From: Kangiellaceae bacterium | Lineage (GTDB): Bacteria > Pseudomonadota > Gammaproteobacteria > Enterobacterales > Kangiellaceae | DNA length: 64,000 nt | Assembly: GCA_019090895.1 (NCBI GenBank) | Contig: JAHRVB010000148.1 | Coordinates: 110,320 to 174,319 of the forward strand | Reading direction: 5' to 3' | Shown: piece by piece, positions 20,380 through 29,964 of the stretch | Numbering within the stretch: the stretch's first letter is position 1 | Layout of the letters: the number at the start of each line of letters is the position of its first letter | Translations under genes and position numbers: made by a program | Notes under the pieces: generated by a model | What the model was told of the DNA's origin: nothing | Database searches by the model: none | What the model saw: the letters and a program-made list of their open reading frames with translations, nothing else

Positions 20380-22593
20380 ATGGTACAAGTAGCGACAATC
20401 AAACCACCTGCTAGCATGGATGAATCTTCATTTCTAAGCTGGTGCGAGCAGTTGGTTTATGATCAAAGACAATTTGATCAAGAGGTATTCAAGAAAGCGG
20501 CACATCTAGTAGCGGGTAAACTCCCAGACAATCAACTGAGTGATGTAAGTACTTTTACTTGTTCGTTTGAACTTGCGGTAATCCTGAGTGATCTGCGTGT
20601 TGATTGCGATACATTAGTTGCAGCGATGTTATACCCCTTTATCAACCAAAACTACTTGTCTATAGAAGAAGTTAAAGACCAATGTTCTGTATCAGTCGCC
20701 GCCAAAATCAATGGTGTCATTACATTAGATGGTGTCCGCGGTTTACAAAATAATCAATCGGTTGGTAACGATTCGGTTCAAATCGAAAATTTACGCAAAA
20801 TGCTGTTGGTCATGGTTGACGATGTCTCAGTCGTTCTCATAAAGCTTGCTGAACGACTATTTCAATTAAGAACCGCAAAATTCAAACCACAGAGCGAACG
20901 AAAACAAATTGCTCAGGAAGTGAACGAAATGTTTGCACCGTTAGCAAATCGACTTGGCGTAGGACAAATTAAATGGGAAATGGAAGATCTGGCCTTTCGC
21001 TATTTACACGAAGATGAATACATGCGAATTGCTAAACATTTGGCTGAAAAAAGAGGTGCCAGAGAAATTTATGTTAATCAAGTCTTAGACTCTATTAATC
21101 GATCTCTGGTTGAAATAAATGTTAAAGCTGAGCTGATGGGACGCGCTAAGCATATTTACAGCATTTGGAAAAAAATGCACCGTAAACAGGTTGGATTCGA
21201 AGAGATTTATGATGTGAGGGCAGTGCGTGTTTTAGTTCCAAGATTACAGGATTGTTACTCGGTATTAGGGGTTGTTCACGGACTATGGAAACATATTCCC
21301 AAGGAATTTGACGATTACATAGCCACCCCAAAAGAAAATGGTTATCGCTCCTTACACACCGCCGTAATTGGACCTGATGGAAAAACATTGGAAATTCAGA
21401 TTCGTACTCATGGCATGCATCAAGAATCAGAACTTGGCGTGGCGGCTCATTGGAAATATAAAGAAGGTGGTGCGAATCCAAGCGGAGGTTACGAAGCCAA
21501 AATGGCTTGGTTAAGACAATTATTAGATTGGCAAGATGAAGTTGTTGATTCGAAACAGCTAGCGGATGAATTTAAGAGTCAGGTGTTCGAAGAAAGAATT
21601 TATGTCTTTACTCCTCAAGGTAAACTCATTGATCTGCCGTCGGGTTCAACGGCTTTAGATTTCGCTTATCGTGTACATACAGACGTGGGGCACCGTTGTA
21701 GAGGAGCTAAGTCTAACGGCCGAATTGTTCAGTTGACACAAGCATTAGAGACAGGGCAAAAAATCGAGATTTTAACCTCTAAAACAGGCGGGCCTAGTCG
21801 AGATTGGTTAAGTGAGCAACGAGGATACCTTAAATCGTCTCGTGCTCGTCACAAAGTTCAGCAATGGTTTAAACATCAAGATAAAGACAAGAACTCTACT
21901 GCAGGTCGTTTGTTAATCGAAAAAGAAATCAAGAAAAATGGTTTTGATTTTAGTGATTACCTTAAGTTAGCCAAACACTTTAATTATAATTCGATAGAGG
22001 AATTATATGCAGGGGTGGGTGCAGGAGATAAAGGCATTCATCAAGTAATGAATGCAGTAAGGCAATTACAAACCAACGTTCATACTATCACCAGAGAGTC
22101 AGTCATAAAACGTAATAGTTCTGTTAAGAAGAGAACTAAGTCGAGCGATATTTTAGTTGAAGGGGTGGGGAATTTACTGACACGAATGGCTGGCTGCTGT
22201 AAACCGATACCCGGAGATGATATTTCTGGTTTCGTTACGTTAAGTCGAGGAATTATGATTCATCGGAGCGACTGTCGCTATTTGCTTGCTAGCAGAGATA
22301 AAGCTCCCGAAAAGATTCTAGAGGTCAGTTGGACTCATGAGGTAAATAAACACTATCTAATTGATTTGGTGATAGGTGCTTACGATCGCAAAGGTTTATT
22401 GAGTGATATCACATTATTAATGAGCAATGAAAAAGTGAGCGTGACATCTCTTAATACACGAGTGAACCATAAAGAATTAGAAGTTAGAATTGATGTTCAA
22501 GTGGAGTTAGATAATCTATCCAATGTCTCGCGACTAATCAATCTGGTAGAACAATTGCCGAACATTATTAGCGTTAATAGAAGTAGTCACTAA
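20380..22593 (+). CDS. relA: (p)ppGpp synthetase RelA
   Basis: Synthetase, TGS and ACT regions; hydrolase HD motif absent, as in monofunctional RelA. Confidence 0.95.
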   Translation: MVQVATIKPPASMDESSFLSWCEQLVYDQRQFDQEVFKKAAHLVAGKLPDNQLSDVSTFTCSFELAVILSDLRVDCDTLVAAMLYPFINQNYLSIEEVKDQCSVSVAAKINGVITLDGVRGLQNNQSVGNDSVQIENLRKMLLVMVDDVSVVLIKLAERLFQLRTAKFKPQSERKQIAQEVNEMFAPLANRLGVGQIKWEMEDLAFRYLHEDEYMRIAKHLAEKRGAREIYVNQVLDSINRSLVEINVKAELMGRAKHIYSIWKKMHRKQVGFEEIYDVRAVRVLVPRLQDCYSVLGVVHGLWKHIPKEFDDYIATPKENGYRSLHTAVIGPDGKTLEIQIRTHGMHQESELGVAAHWKYKEGGANPSGGYEAKMAWLRQLLDWQDEVVDSKQLADEFKSQVFEERIYVFTPQGKLIDLPSGSTALDFAYRVHTDVGHRCRGAKSNGRIVQLTQALETGQKIEILTSKTGGPSRDWLSEQRGYLKSSRARHKVQQWFKHQDKDKNSTAGRLLIEKEIKKNGFDFSDYLKLAKHFNYNSIEELYAGVGAGDKGIHQVMNAVRQLQTNVHTITRESVIKRNSSVKKRTKSSDILVEGVGNLLTRMAGCCKPIPGDDISGFVTLSRGIMIHRSDCRYLLASRDKAPEKILEVSWTHEVNKHYLIDLVIGAYDRKGLLSDITLLMSNEKVSVTSLNTRVNHKELEVRIDVQVELDNLSNVSRLINLVEQLPNIISVNRSSH

Positions 22594-23414
22594 TGAGCAA
22601 AACAAATTCAAACTTGAAGACATCATTAAATTCAAGTCTAGAACAACTGCAACAAATCATGGTTCAACTTAGAAATCCAGGTACTGGTTGCCCGTGGGAT
22701 ATAAAACAATCTTATGAATCTATTGTTCCTTATACAATAGAAGAAGTTTATGAGGTGGTTGATGCCATCGAAAAACGAGATTTCAACGAACTTAAAAATG
22801 AGCTTGGTGATTTGCTTTTTCAAGTGGTCTTTTATTCACAGATGGCAAGCGAGGACCAGTACTTTGATTTGACGGAGGTGATTGATGGAATATGTGAAAA
22901 GCTAACTCGCCGTCATCCCCATGTCTTTGCCAATAAAAGTTATGACAATGAAGGACAAGTTCATCGAGCATGGGAAGATCTTAAACAGCAAGAAAGAGAG
23001 GATAAATCGGTCAATCAATCGGCTAGTTTACTAGACGATATTCCGGCAGTGTTACCAGAGTTGAAACGTGCTCAAAAAATACAAAATAGAGTCTCACAGC
23101 AAGGTTTTGACTGGACTAATGTCGATCAGGTGTGGGAGAAATTAGACGAAGAGGCCTGTGAAATTAAAGACGCAGTTAAGAGTGACGATCAATCGCATAT
23201 AGAAGAAGAAGTAGGAGATTTACTATTTGTATGTGTTAATTTAGCTCGACATTATAATGTCGATGCTGATACTGCATTAAGAAAAGCAAATAAGAAATTT
23301 GAGTCTCGATTTAGACAAATTGAAGGATTGGCTGACAAGCCGATATCAGAATATTCGGCAGACCAATTGGAAGTATTCTGGCAACAAGCAAAAAAACAGG
23401 AACGGAATAAATAA
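22593..23414 (+). CDS. mazG: nucleoside triphosphate pyrophosphohydrolase MazG
   Basis: CPWDIKQSYESIVPYTIEEVYEVVDAIE, ELGDLLFQVVFYS; overlaps the relA stop. Confidence 0.95.
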   Translation: MSKTNSNLKTSLNSSLEQLQQIMVQLRNPGTGCPWDIKQSYESIVPYTIEEVYEVVDAIEKRDFNELKNELGDLLFQVVFYSQMASEDQYFDLTEVIDGICEKLTRRHPHVFANKSYDNEGQVHRAWEDLKQQEREDKSVNQSASLLDDIPAVLPELKRAQKIQNRVSQQGFDWTNVDQVWEKLDEEACEIKDAVKSDDQSHIEEEVGDLLFVCVNLARHYNVDADTALRKANKKFESRFRQIEGLADKPISEYSADQLEVFWQQAKKQERNK

Positions 23415-23464
23415 CATTCTTTTGAAAGCCTTTTTTTATTAGAACCGTTTTGACGAACTGTCAA

Positions 23465-24736
23465 CTAATTACTTAGTGATTCTAACCACCCACACAATCC
23501 CTGTATTCCTTCTTTGATTCTATCAAACTCTAATTCACTTTGTTCGGTGATTTTCGAGTCAATCTCGAGTTGCTTTCCGTCAAAATCAACAAATGCTAAT
23601 CGCGCGGTTAAGCTCGACTCAGGCATACCAAAAGAGGAACCCGGAAGGAGTGCAACGCCCGTTTCATTAAGAATGTTAGTCGTTAATTGTTGGCTATTAA
23701 CGATTCCTATTCGACTTAACGCCAATTTGAATTTAGAGAAATCGGGGAACAGATAGAAAGCACCTTGAGGGTTACATACTTTAACTCCGGATTCCGAAAG
23801 CCTTTCTGCACAGTATTTACCGATTATGTTAAGGATTTCAATTTGGCGTTGGATAAATATCCTGGCAGATTCTTTATTTTGATAGGCGAACTGTGCTGCG
23901 TATTGGATTGGGCTTGGGGCGCAAGAATAAGTTTCAGAAGCGACACCAATTATAGAAGCTTTCAGTTTACTTCCAAGCGCCTTAGGTATGTGAGCAAACC
24001 CTAAACGCCAACCTCCGGCTCCACACCACTTAGAGAGTCCCGAAGTCACTATGCAGCCTTCAGGGAAGTAGTTTTCTAATGAGTCATTTTTACCGTTGAA
24101 ATTTAATAGGGAATATATTTCGTCCGCTATTACAATGACATTGTATTTTCTTAGCACGGTTGCTAACAACGTTAGTTCTTGCTTGTTATAAGTGTGTCCT
24201 GTCGGATTATTTGGAGAATTAAATATCAACATTAACGGGTGGCGTTCTTTTCTTTCAGAACAATATTGCTCGAGAGCTTTTGCAGTTAATTTCCAGCCCT
24301 CGTCACTGCAAGTAACTATTTGATCGTAGGCATGTCCTGTTAGTTTCGCCTGAGGTTTATAGGAAACCCAGCTCGGCGCTGGGGCTACCACGGTTAATTC
24401 GTTAAATGCAGCCATAATGCAAAAAAGCAATATTTTGCTTCCCGAGCCAACAATAATATCTTCTTTATGCCATTGTTTATTTTCCAGTGTTTTGTGCAAG
24501 TGACAAATCGATTCTCTTAGTTTTAAATCCCCTTCGACTGCCATATACTGTTTTTCGTGTGCATGTGCCGCCAAAGAGTTAACAATCGCTTGCGGCACTG
24601 CAAAAGGGCTTTGACCAAAGCCGAAATGATAGATTGGTAAGTTGTTCTGCTCACGTAGTTTTGATGCTTGATTGATTAACAACGTCGCGGAGTATTCTTG
24701 CGAACGAAGATAGGGAGCCAATGTAGAATCTGACAT
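23465..24736 (-). CDS. PLP-dependent aminotransferase class I/II
   Basis: NSPNNPTGHTY, ADEIYSLL, SGLSKWCGAGGWRLGF. Confidence 0.92.
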   Translation of the reverse strand: MSDSTLAPYLRSQEYSATLLINQASKLREQNNLPIYHFGFGQSPFAVPQAIVNSLAAHAHEKQYMAVEGDLKLRESICHLHKTLENKQWHKEDIIVGSGSKILLFCIMAAFNELTVVAPAPSWVSYKPQAKLTGHAYDQIVTCSDEGWKLTAKALEQYCSERKERHPLMLIFNSPNNPTGHTYNKQELTLLATVLRKYNVIVIADEIYSLLNFNGKNDSLENYFPEGCIVTSGLSKWCGAGGWRLGFAHIPKALGSKLKASIIGVASETYSCAPSPIQYAAQFAYQNKESARIFIQRQIEILNIIGKYCAERLSESGVKVCNPQGAFYLFPDFSKFKLALSRIGIVNSQQLTTNILNETGVALLPGSSFGMPESSLTARLAFVDFDGKQLEIDSKITEQSELEFDRIKEGIQGLCGWLESLSN

Positions 24737-24752
24737 GTTGATGCCTCAGTAG

Positions 24753-24791
24753 TTAGCTTAAGAAATTAACTTAAGAAATTAGCTTAAGAAG
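24753..24791. repeat. three tandem 13-bp repeats containing CTTAAG
   Basis: TTAGCTTAAGAAA / TTAACTTAAGAAA / TTAGCTTAAGAAG, with a degraded fourth copy GCAGCTTAGAAC. Confidence 0.9.
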
Positions 24792-24969
24792 GCAGCTTAG
24801 AACTGTATTGGAGGATAGGCAAATGTTAGACACTAATTAAAATATCTTTTAATTTTTGTTTGTGCAGACAGGAGTTCTTAAACGAATACTCCAAATGATT
24901 GTCGTCATGATTAGAGCCCTGTTTAACTAAAAATCAAGCAAACGAGCTGTGGCTTAATGAAATTAAAAA

Positions 24970-26067
24970 CTATCCTTTCTCAGCGAGAGATAATAGTATC
25001 TCTCCATCATCAGTATTATTGTTTTCGATATGAAAATTCTGTTTTAATATGCTCAAAAGCCCGCTAATATCACCTGTTTTGAACATTCCAGCTACTTTTA
25101 TTTTCCGCAAATCAGGGTTGTCATCTAGTAAAAAATTGACATCACTGTATCGACTTATTTCTACCATTACTTCTTCCAGGGATTCTCCTCTGAAAATGAG
25201 GTTTCCGTTTCGCCATGATAGACTTGCAGCAATTTCTACGGGCTCAACTTTTATAGCCTCTTGGTTATTTTCTCCTTCAAAAGAAAGGTCAACTTTTTCT
25301 CCCTTTCTAACTGCCATTGATGCATCGGCCTGCTGATAAATCGTATAATCTGAGATATCTTCTAAAGCAAAACGCTCGTCAAGAGGAACCACTAAAACTT
25401 TACCATCAGTGACAATAAGTTCTATTGAGTCGTTTTGCACTTCAACATTAAAGGCCGTGCCGACTGCTTGAATGACCTTTTTGCCGACTACTACGCTTAA
25501 TGGGCGGCTAGTATCATGTGCAACGTCGATATGAATCTCGCCTTTTGTTAACACAATAATACGCTTGAATTTGGAGTATTTAATATTAACCTTGGTGTTG
25601 GTATTTAACACCAATTTACTTCCGTCACTCAGTAGGTTTGTGGTGCTTTCACCTATACTCGTTTCAAGTTGGTTTGGATAAGTTATTTCATGATGATAGG
25701 CATCGTTTGAGGATCGTTTATTTTCTTCAAATGAAAATAAACCTAATGTGGCAACCAATAGTACACTGGCTGCTATTCCTGCAACCCATCGCTTTGAATG
25801 ACTCACAGTGTTTCTATTCTGGGGAAATAAATCAGACAAACGGTTGAGCTCACTCATTTTATCCCAAATAAGTGCAACATCTAGGAATGCATCCATATTA
25901 CTGGGTTCTAGAGATAACCAAGCTCGTAAATTATTTCTTTCAACTCGGCTAAGTCCTCGATCCAGTTTCGCAATCCAGCCTGACGCTTCTTCTATTTGAG
26001 ACTCAATTGAGGTGGATAAAGCCAGTTCACTTTCTTGTTTCGATTTTAACTGAATTATATTGCTCAT
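24970..26067 (-). CDS. FecR-family anti-sigma/sensor protein
   Basis: N-terminal WIAKLDRGLSRVERNNLRAWL, one TM, FecR region (LTKGEIHIDVAHD), STN/DUF4974-like C-terminus. Confidence 0.88.
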   Translation of the reverse strand: MSNIIQLKSKQESELALSTSIESQIEEASGWIAKLDRGLSRVERNNLRAWLSLEPSNMDAFLDVALIWDKMSELNRLSDLFPQNRNTVSHSKRWVAGIAASVLLVATLGLFSFEENKRSSNDAYHHEITYPNQLETSIGESTTNLLSDGSKLVLNTNTKVNIKYSKFKRIIVLTKGEIHIDVAHDTSRPLSVVVGKKVIQAVGTAFNVEVQNDSIELIVTDGKVLVVPLDERFALEDISDYTIYQQADASMAVRKGEKVDLSFEGENNQEAIKVEPVEIAASLSWRNGNLIFRGESLEEVMVEISRYSDVNFLLDDNPDLRKIKVAGMFKTGDISGLLSILKQNFHIENNNTDDGEILLSLAEKG

Positions 26068-26070
26068 AAT

Positions 26071-26634
26071 TTAGCCCCTCACCATCGTGTTATTATGATG
26101 AGGTCTACTGACTGAATCCGTGGCATGCTGTTGTTTCATATAAAGCGTACATTGTTTCATTCCCTTAGCAATGTGTTTTTCGACAGTGCTTTCGCTAACC
26201 GATAATTGAGTAGCAATTTCTTTTTGGGTGCATCCGTACACTTTTCTTAAGACGAATACGCGGCGGCATTGAGTAGGGAGCTGCCTCACTGCATCACAAA
26301 AATGAGAGAACTCACTCTGGATAAGTGCTTGCTCATACATTTCGTCGAGCTCATCATCCGCTAATAATGATTCAAGGATATTTGGGTTGTTAACACGATC
26401 AACTAGTTGGTTATTAGAGTGTTTAAGATAATCTAGGGCCAGGTTTCTAGCCGTCTTATACATAAAAGACTTTGGGGACTCAATTCTATCCTTATTGTCA
26501 ATTTGGCAGATTTTCACATATGTTTCTTGCACAATATCTTCGACCTCATGGGGAGGGACCATTCGAGATATAACTCGGCTGATACCTGCTCTAGAAGCAA
26601 AATAGATTTTGTGGAATAAACTCTCTTGGCTCAT
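26071..26634 (-). CDS. FecI-like ECF sigma factor
   Basis: EDIVQETYVKICQ, YKTARNLALDYLKH, CRRVFVLRKVYGCTQKEIATQLSVSESTVEKHI. Confidence 0.92.
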   Translation of the reverse strand: MSQESLFHKIYFASRAGISRVISRMVPPHEVEDIVQETYVKICQIDNKDRIESPKSFMYKTARNLALDYLKHSNNQLVDRVNNPNILESLLADDELDEMYEQALIQSEFSHFCDAVRQLPTQCRRVFVLRKVYGCTQKEIATQLSVSESTVEKHIAKGMKQCTLYMKQQHATDSVSRPHHNNTMVRG

Positions 26635-26935
26635 TGTTTTCTCACGGGCTTACAACAATTAGACTTTATAACTTACTATGGGAAGACGACTGGACAGTTA
26701 TTTTCCTCCATCCAGTCACTGAATTATTTATAAAATGGCAATGTTATACAATTCAATATTCTAAATAGAGATATTAAACAGCTTTTGGGCTAGCTTCAAG
26801 TTCAAAGCAGAGATATCTTTACTCGTTAACCGCAATAATTTAATTTTTTTAGTTGATTACCTTCGTGATATCATCGTCCTCAAGAGTAACTTCTTGAAAA
26901 TCAACGAGTAGTACAAGTAGCGATATCCAAACTAA

Positions 26936-29863
26936 ATGCATCGAGTTCTTCATCACATAAACAGTTATAAAAAATTCTTTCAATTTGGATGGAGGAAAAA
27001 TCAAACTCGGTCGTCATCTCCCTATGCGTCCGAAAAGAAGGCGCTGTGGAATAATGAATTCTTAAAATTGATAATGAGCGTTGTGCTTGTTTTGTGCGGA
27101 AACATATCCAATTTCGTGCTCGCAAGTGAAAACTCTAAAAATAAGCTTGAAATTCAACTCTTCGAATTCGACATTCCAGCACAACGAGCCGACTTATCGC
27201 TAATTTCCTTTGCTGAACAAGCAAATATTACGTTGTTATTTCCTTTTGATGAAGTGAAACGAGTGAGTGCCAATAAATTGTTAGGGAAATTCACAATAAT
27301 GAGTGGATTGAAGACGTTGTTAGAGCAAACGGAGTTGCAAGTAGAGGTCAATAAAGTCGGGCAGTTATCTATCCTAAGAAAAATAAGGAATGAGGAAAAG
27401 CAGCCTATGAATAAATTACAGAAAAAAAGTCTGATTGCGACGCTGATCGCAGCAATATTTTATCCTTCAGTTTACGCCGCCGATGAACCTGCAGATGAGG
27501 GAGTTGATGAAGGGCAAATTGTAATGATCGTTGGCTCTCGAAGTCAAAAAAACCGAACAATTGCGGATTCTCCCGTACCAGTCGATATATTAGATGCCAG
27601 TGATTTGACCGCAATGGGTGGAACCGCTGATTTAACCGATAATCTAAAAGCCTTAATTCCAAGCTATACCGCTACGCCAGCTACAGGAGATGGCAGTGCT
27701 TTTGTTCGCACTACTTCATTACGCGGAACTGCACCCGATCAGACCCTAGTTCTGATAGACGGTAAACGTCGACATCGTTCGGCTTTGATACAATTGTTTG
27801 CACCTGCTGCCGGTCAAGGGGCTCATGGAGCTGATGTAGGAATGATTCCTGCTATTGCGTTAAAGAGAGTTGAAGTGCTACGAGATGGAGCGGCATCTCA
27901 ATACGGTTCAGATGCTATTGCAGGTGTTATTAATTTCGTGACAAAGGACGCGTCAGATGGGGGCAAAGTAGAACTTCAATATGGTCAACATTACGAAGGT
28001 GAATCGAGCTTAAAATTCGCTTTTAATAAAGGGGTTGAATTAGGAGCTGACGGTTTTGCTAATTTTAGTATGGAGTATGTCGATAATGATGCGCTCTCTC
28101 GGGGAGTTATTCGGCCCGATGCACAAGCGCTGATAGACGCAGGCGTTCAAGGGGTTGGTGCTGATTCTCCCTACGATGATGCGCCTTTTACCCAAACATG
28201 GGGACGTCCTGAAACAAGTGGTTTAAGGATGTTTCTAAATACCGGTGTTGATTTAGGTAACGGAATGAGCTGGTACGGACGCGTTGGTTACGGAAGTACT
28301 GAAGGTCGTTATCGTTTTTTCTATAGAAATCCAGGACACTCAACTTTGACAACTCCACTCCTAAACGGTGAAGGAGACCCTAATCCATACCCTGGTTTAG
28401 TTACTCTGGGTTATACCGGAGTGCAACGAGACGTCGGTTTTACACCATTTCTTGATGGCGAACAGACTGACATCAGCATAATTACCGGATTAAAGGGTGA
28501 ATTTGCAGGTGGGACTTACTATGATTTCAGTATCAGCAGTGGTTCGAATGAGTTGGATTATTTTTTGAACAATAGTGTTAATCATGGACTCGGTTTAACA
28601 GCAGACCTGCAAATACCTCAAATGGGTTTTGATACAGGTGGCTTAAAGCAAGAAGAGATAAATTTAAATGCCGACTTTTCTACCCCAGTCGGCGATAATT
28701 TTAACATCGCTTACGGCTTTGAATGGCGCGAAGAAACTTACACTACCATTGAAGGAGAACCCAATTCTTATACTGGGCCCGGAGTCAGTGGAATGAAAGG
28801 GATCACTCCAGACGATGCGGGAGAGTTTGATCGAGACAACTATGCGGTTTATGGCGATGTCGAGCATGATGTTAGTAGTGATTTATTTATGCAATATGCA
28901 CTTAGATACGAAGACTTTTCTGATTTTGGCAGCACGGTTAATTGGAAAATTGCTTCTCGCTATACACTCAATGAATCGACTTCATTAAGAGGTGCGGTAT
29001 CCACCGGTTTCCACGCGCCCACACCAGGACAAGCCAATTACCGAGCTACTATCACCACTTTTGATACGACTGGAGCACAAGTCGAAGAAGGAGTCGTACC
29101 AACAACAGATCCAAGAGCTATTGCTGCTGGTGGCCGCGAATTAAAAGAAGAGGAATCTACAAGCTTTAGTTTTGGTATCACCTCTGATGTCGGTCAGAGT
29201 TCGACCTTAACTTTCGATTTGTATCAAATTGCAGTTGATGATCGTATCTATAGGACTGGTGGTTTGATTGCCCAGGACGGTAGTGCATTTTCGTTCTACA
29301 CGAACGCACTGGATGTTGAGCATTTTGGAGCGGATTTGGTTTTTACCACTGAAATCGATTGGTCGGAAATGACGTCTACTGATGTCTCATTTGCTTATGG
29401 CTACAATGAAATAGATATTGTCGGTCAATCAAGTGTAGAAACTCTAAATACTGATGACGAAACTGTTTTAGTTGACCCTGTTTCACAAGGAAGCATCGAT
29501 AACATCGAAAACAATTTCCCGAACCACCGATTTGTTCTGACAACCAATACGTCTGTCGGTGATGACTGGAACGTCATGATAAGAGCTAATTTCTATGGCG
29601 AGCATCATGATGAACGAGGTTCATTTGATGACGGTACAAAAGCGAAAGTGGATTCAATCGTTTACTTTGATGCCGAAGTTGGATATCAGGTGAATGAAGC
29701 GCTTAAACTAAAGTTCGGATTCGCCAACATATTTGATTCATATATTAATAAAATTGACGAACCCTTCAGTAATCGCCAAAGTGTTGGATTGGAGTATCCT
29801 CGACGTAGCGCTGCAAACTATGAAGGAGGTTCGTGGTATTTGAGTGCTTCCTACGAATTGTAA
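26936..29863 (+). CDS. TonB-dependent receptor with N-terminal STN signalling domain
   Basis: STN-like region then TonB plug (SPVPVDILDASDL, SLRGTAPDQTLVLIDGKRRHRS, VEVLRDGAASQYGSDAIAGVINFVTK) and C-terminal barrel ending YEL; true start may be later than 26936. Confidence 0.9.
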   Translation: MHRVLHHINSYKKFFQFGWRKNQTRSSSPYASEKKALWNNEFLKLIMSVVLVLCGNISNFVLASENSKNKLEIQLFEFDIPAQRADLSLISFAEQANITLLFPFDEVKRVSANKLLGKFTIMSGLKTLLEQTELQVEVNKVGQLSILRKIRNEEKQPMNKLQKKSLIATLIAAIFYPSVYAADEPADEGVDEGQIVMIVGSRSQKNRTIADSPVPVDILDASDLTAMGGTADLTDNLKALIPSYTATPATGDGSAFVRTTSLRGTAPDQTLVLIDGKRRHRSALIQLFAPAAGQGAHGADVGMIPAIALKRVEVLRDGAASQYGSDAIAGVINFVTKDASDGGKVELQYGQHYEGESSLKFAFNKGVELGADGFANFSMEYVDNDALSRGVIRPDAQALIDAGVQGVGADSPYDDAPFTQTWGRPETSGLRMFLNTGVDLGNGMSWYGRVGYGSTEGRYRFFYRNPGHSTLTTPLLNGEGDPNPYPGLVTLGYTGVQRDVGFTPFLDGEQTDISIITGLKGEFAGGTYYDFSISSGSNELDYFLNNSVNHGLGLTADLQIPQMGFDTGGLKQEEINLNADFSTPVGDNFNIAYGFEWREETYTTIEGEPNSYTGPGVSGMKGITPDDAGEFDRDNYAVYGDVEHDVSSDLFMQYALRYEDFSDFGSTVNWKIASRYTLNESTSLRGAVSTGFHAPTPGQANYRATITTFDTTGAQVEEGVVPTTDPRAIAAGGRELKEEESTSFSFGITSDVGQSSTLTFDLYQIAVDDRIYRTGGLIAQDGSAFSFYTNALDVEHFGADLVFTTEIDWSEMTSTDVSFAYGYNEIDIVGQSSVETLNTDDETVLVDPVSQGSIDNIENNFPNHRFVLTTNTSVGDDWNVMIRANFYGEHHDERGSFDDGTKAKVDSIVYFDAEVGYQVNEALKLKFGFANIFDSYINKIDEPFSNRQSVGLEYPRRSAANYEGGSWYLSASYEL

Positions 29864-29913
29864 GATTTACTAATGCCGGCCAAATAGTTTTATCTGACCG
29901 GCTCTGCTAGTTT

Positions 29914-29940
29914 GCCGCGTTTTCGAAACGTGGCTTTTTT
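29914..29940 (+). terminator. intrinsic terminator after the TonB receptor
   Basis: GCCGCGTTT-TCG-AAACGTGGC then TTTTTT. Confidence 0.85.
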
Positions 29941-29964
29941 CTTCTTACAAATAGAGAGTCACAA

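Noticed and set aside
20560-20680. Missing HD motif in RelA, suggesting a damaged gene
   Set aside because: Loss of the hydrolase motif is the normal state of monofunctional RelA; the synthetase region is intact.
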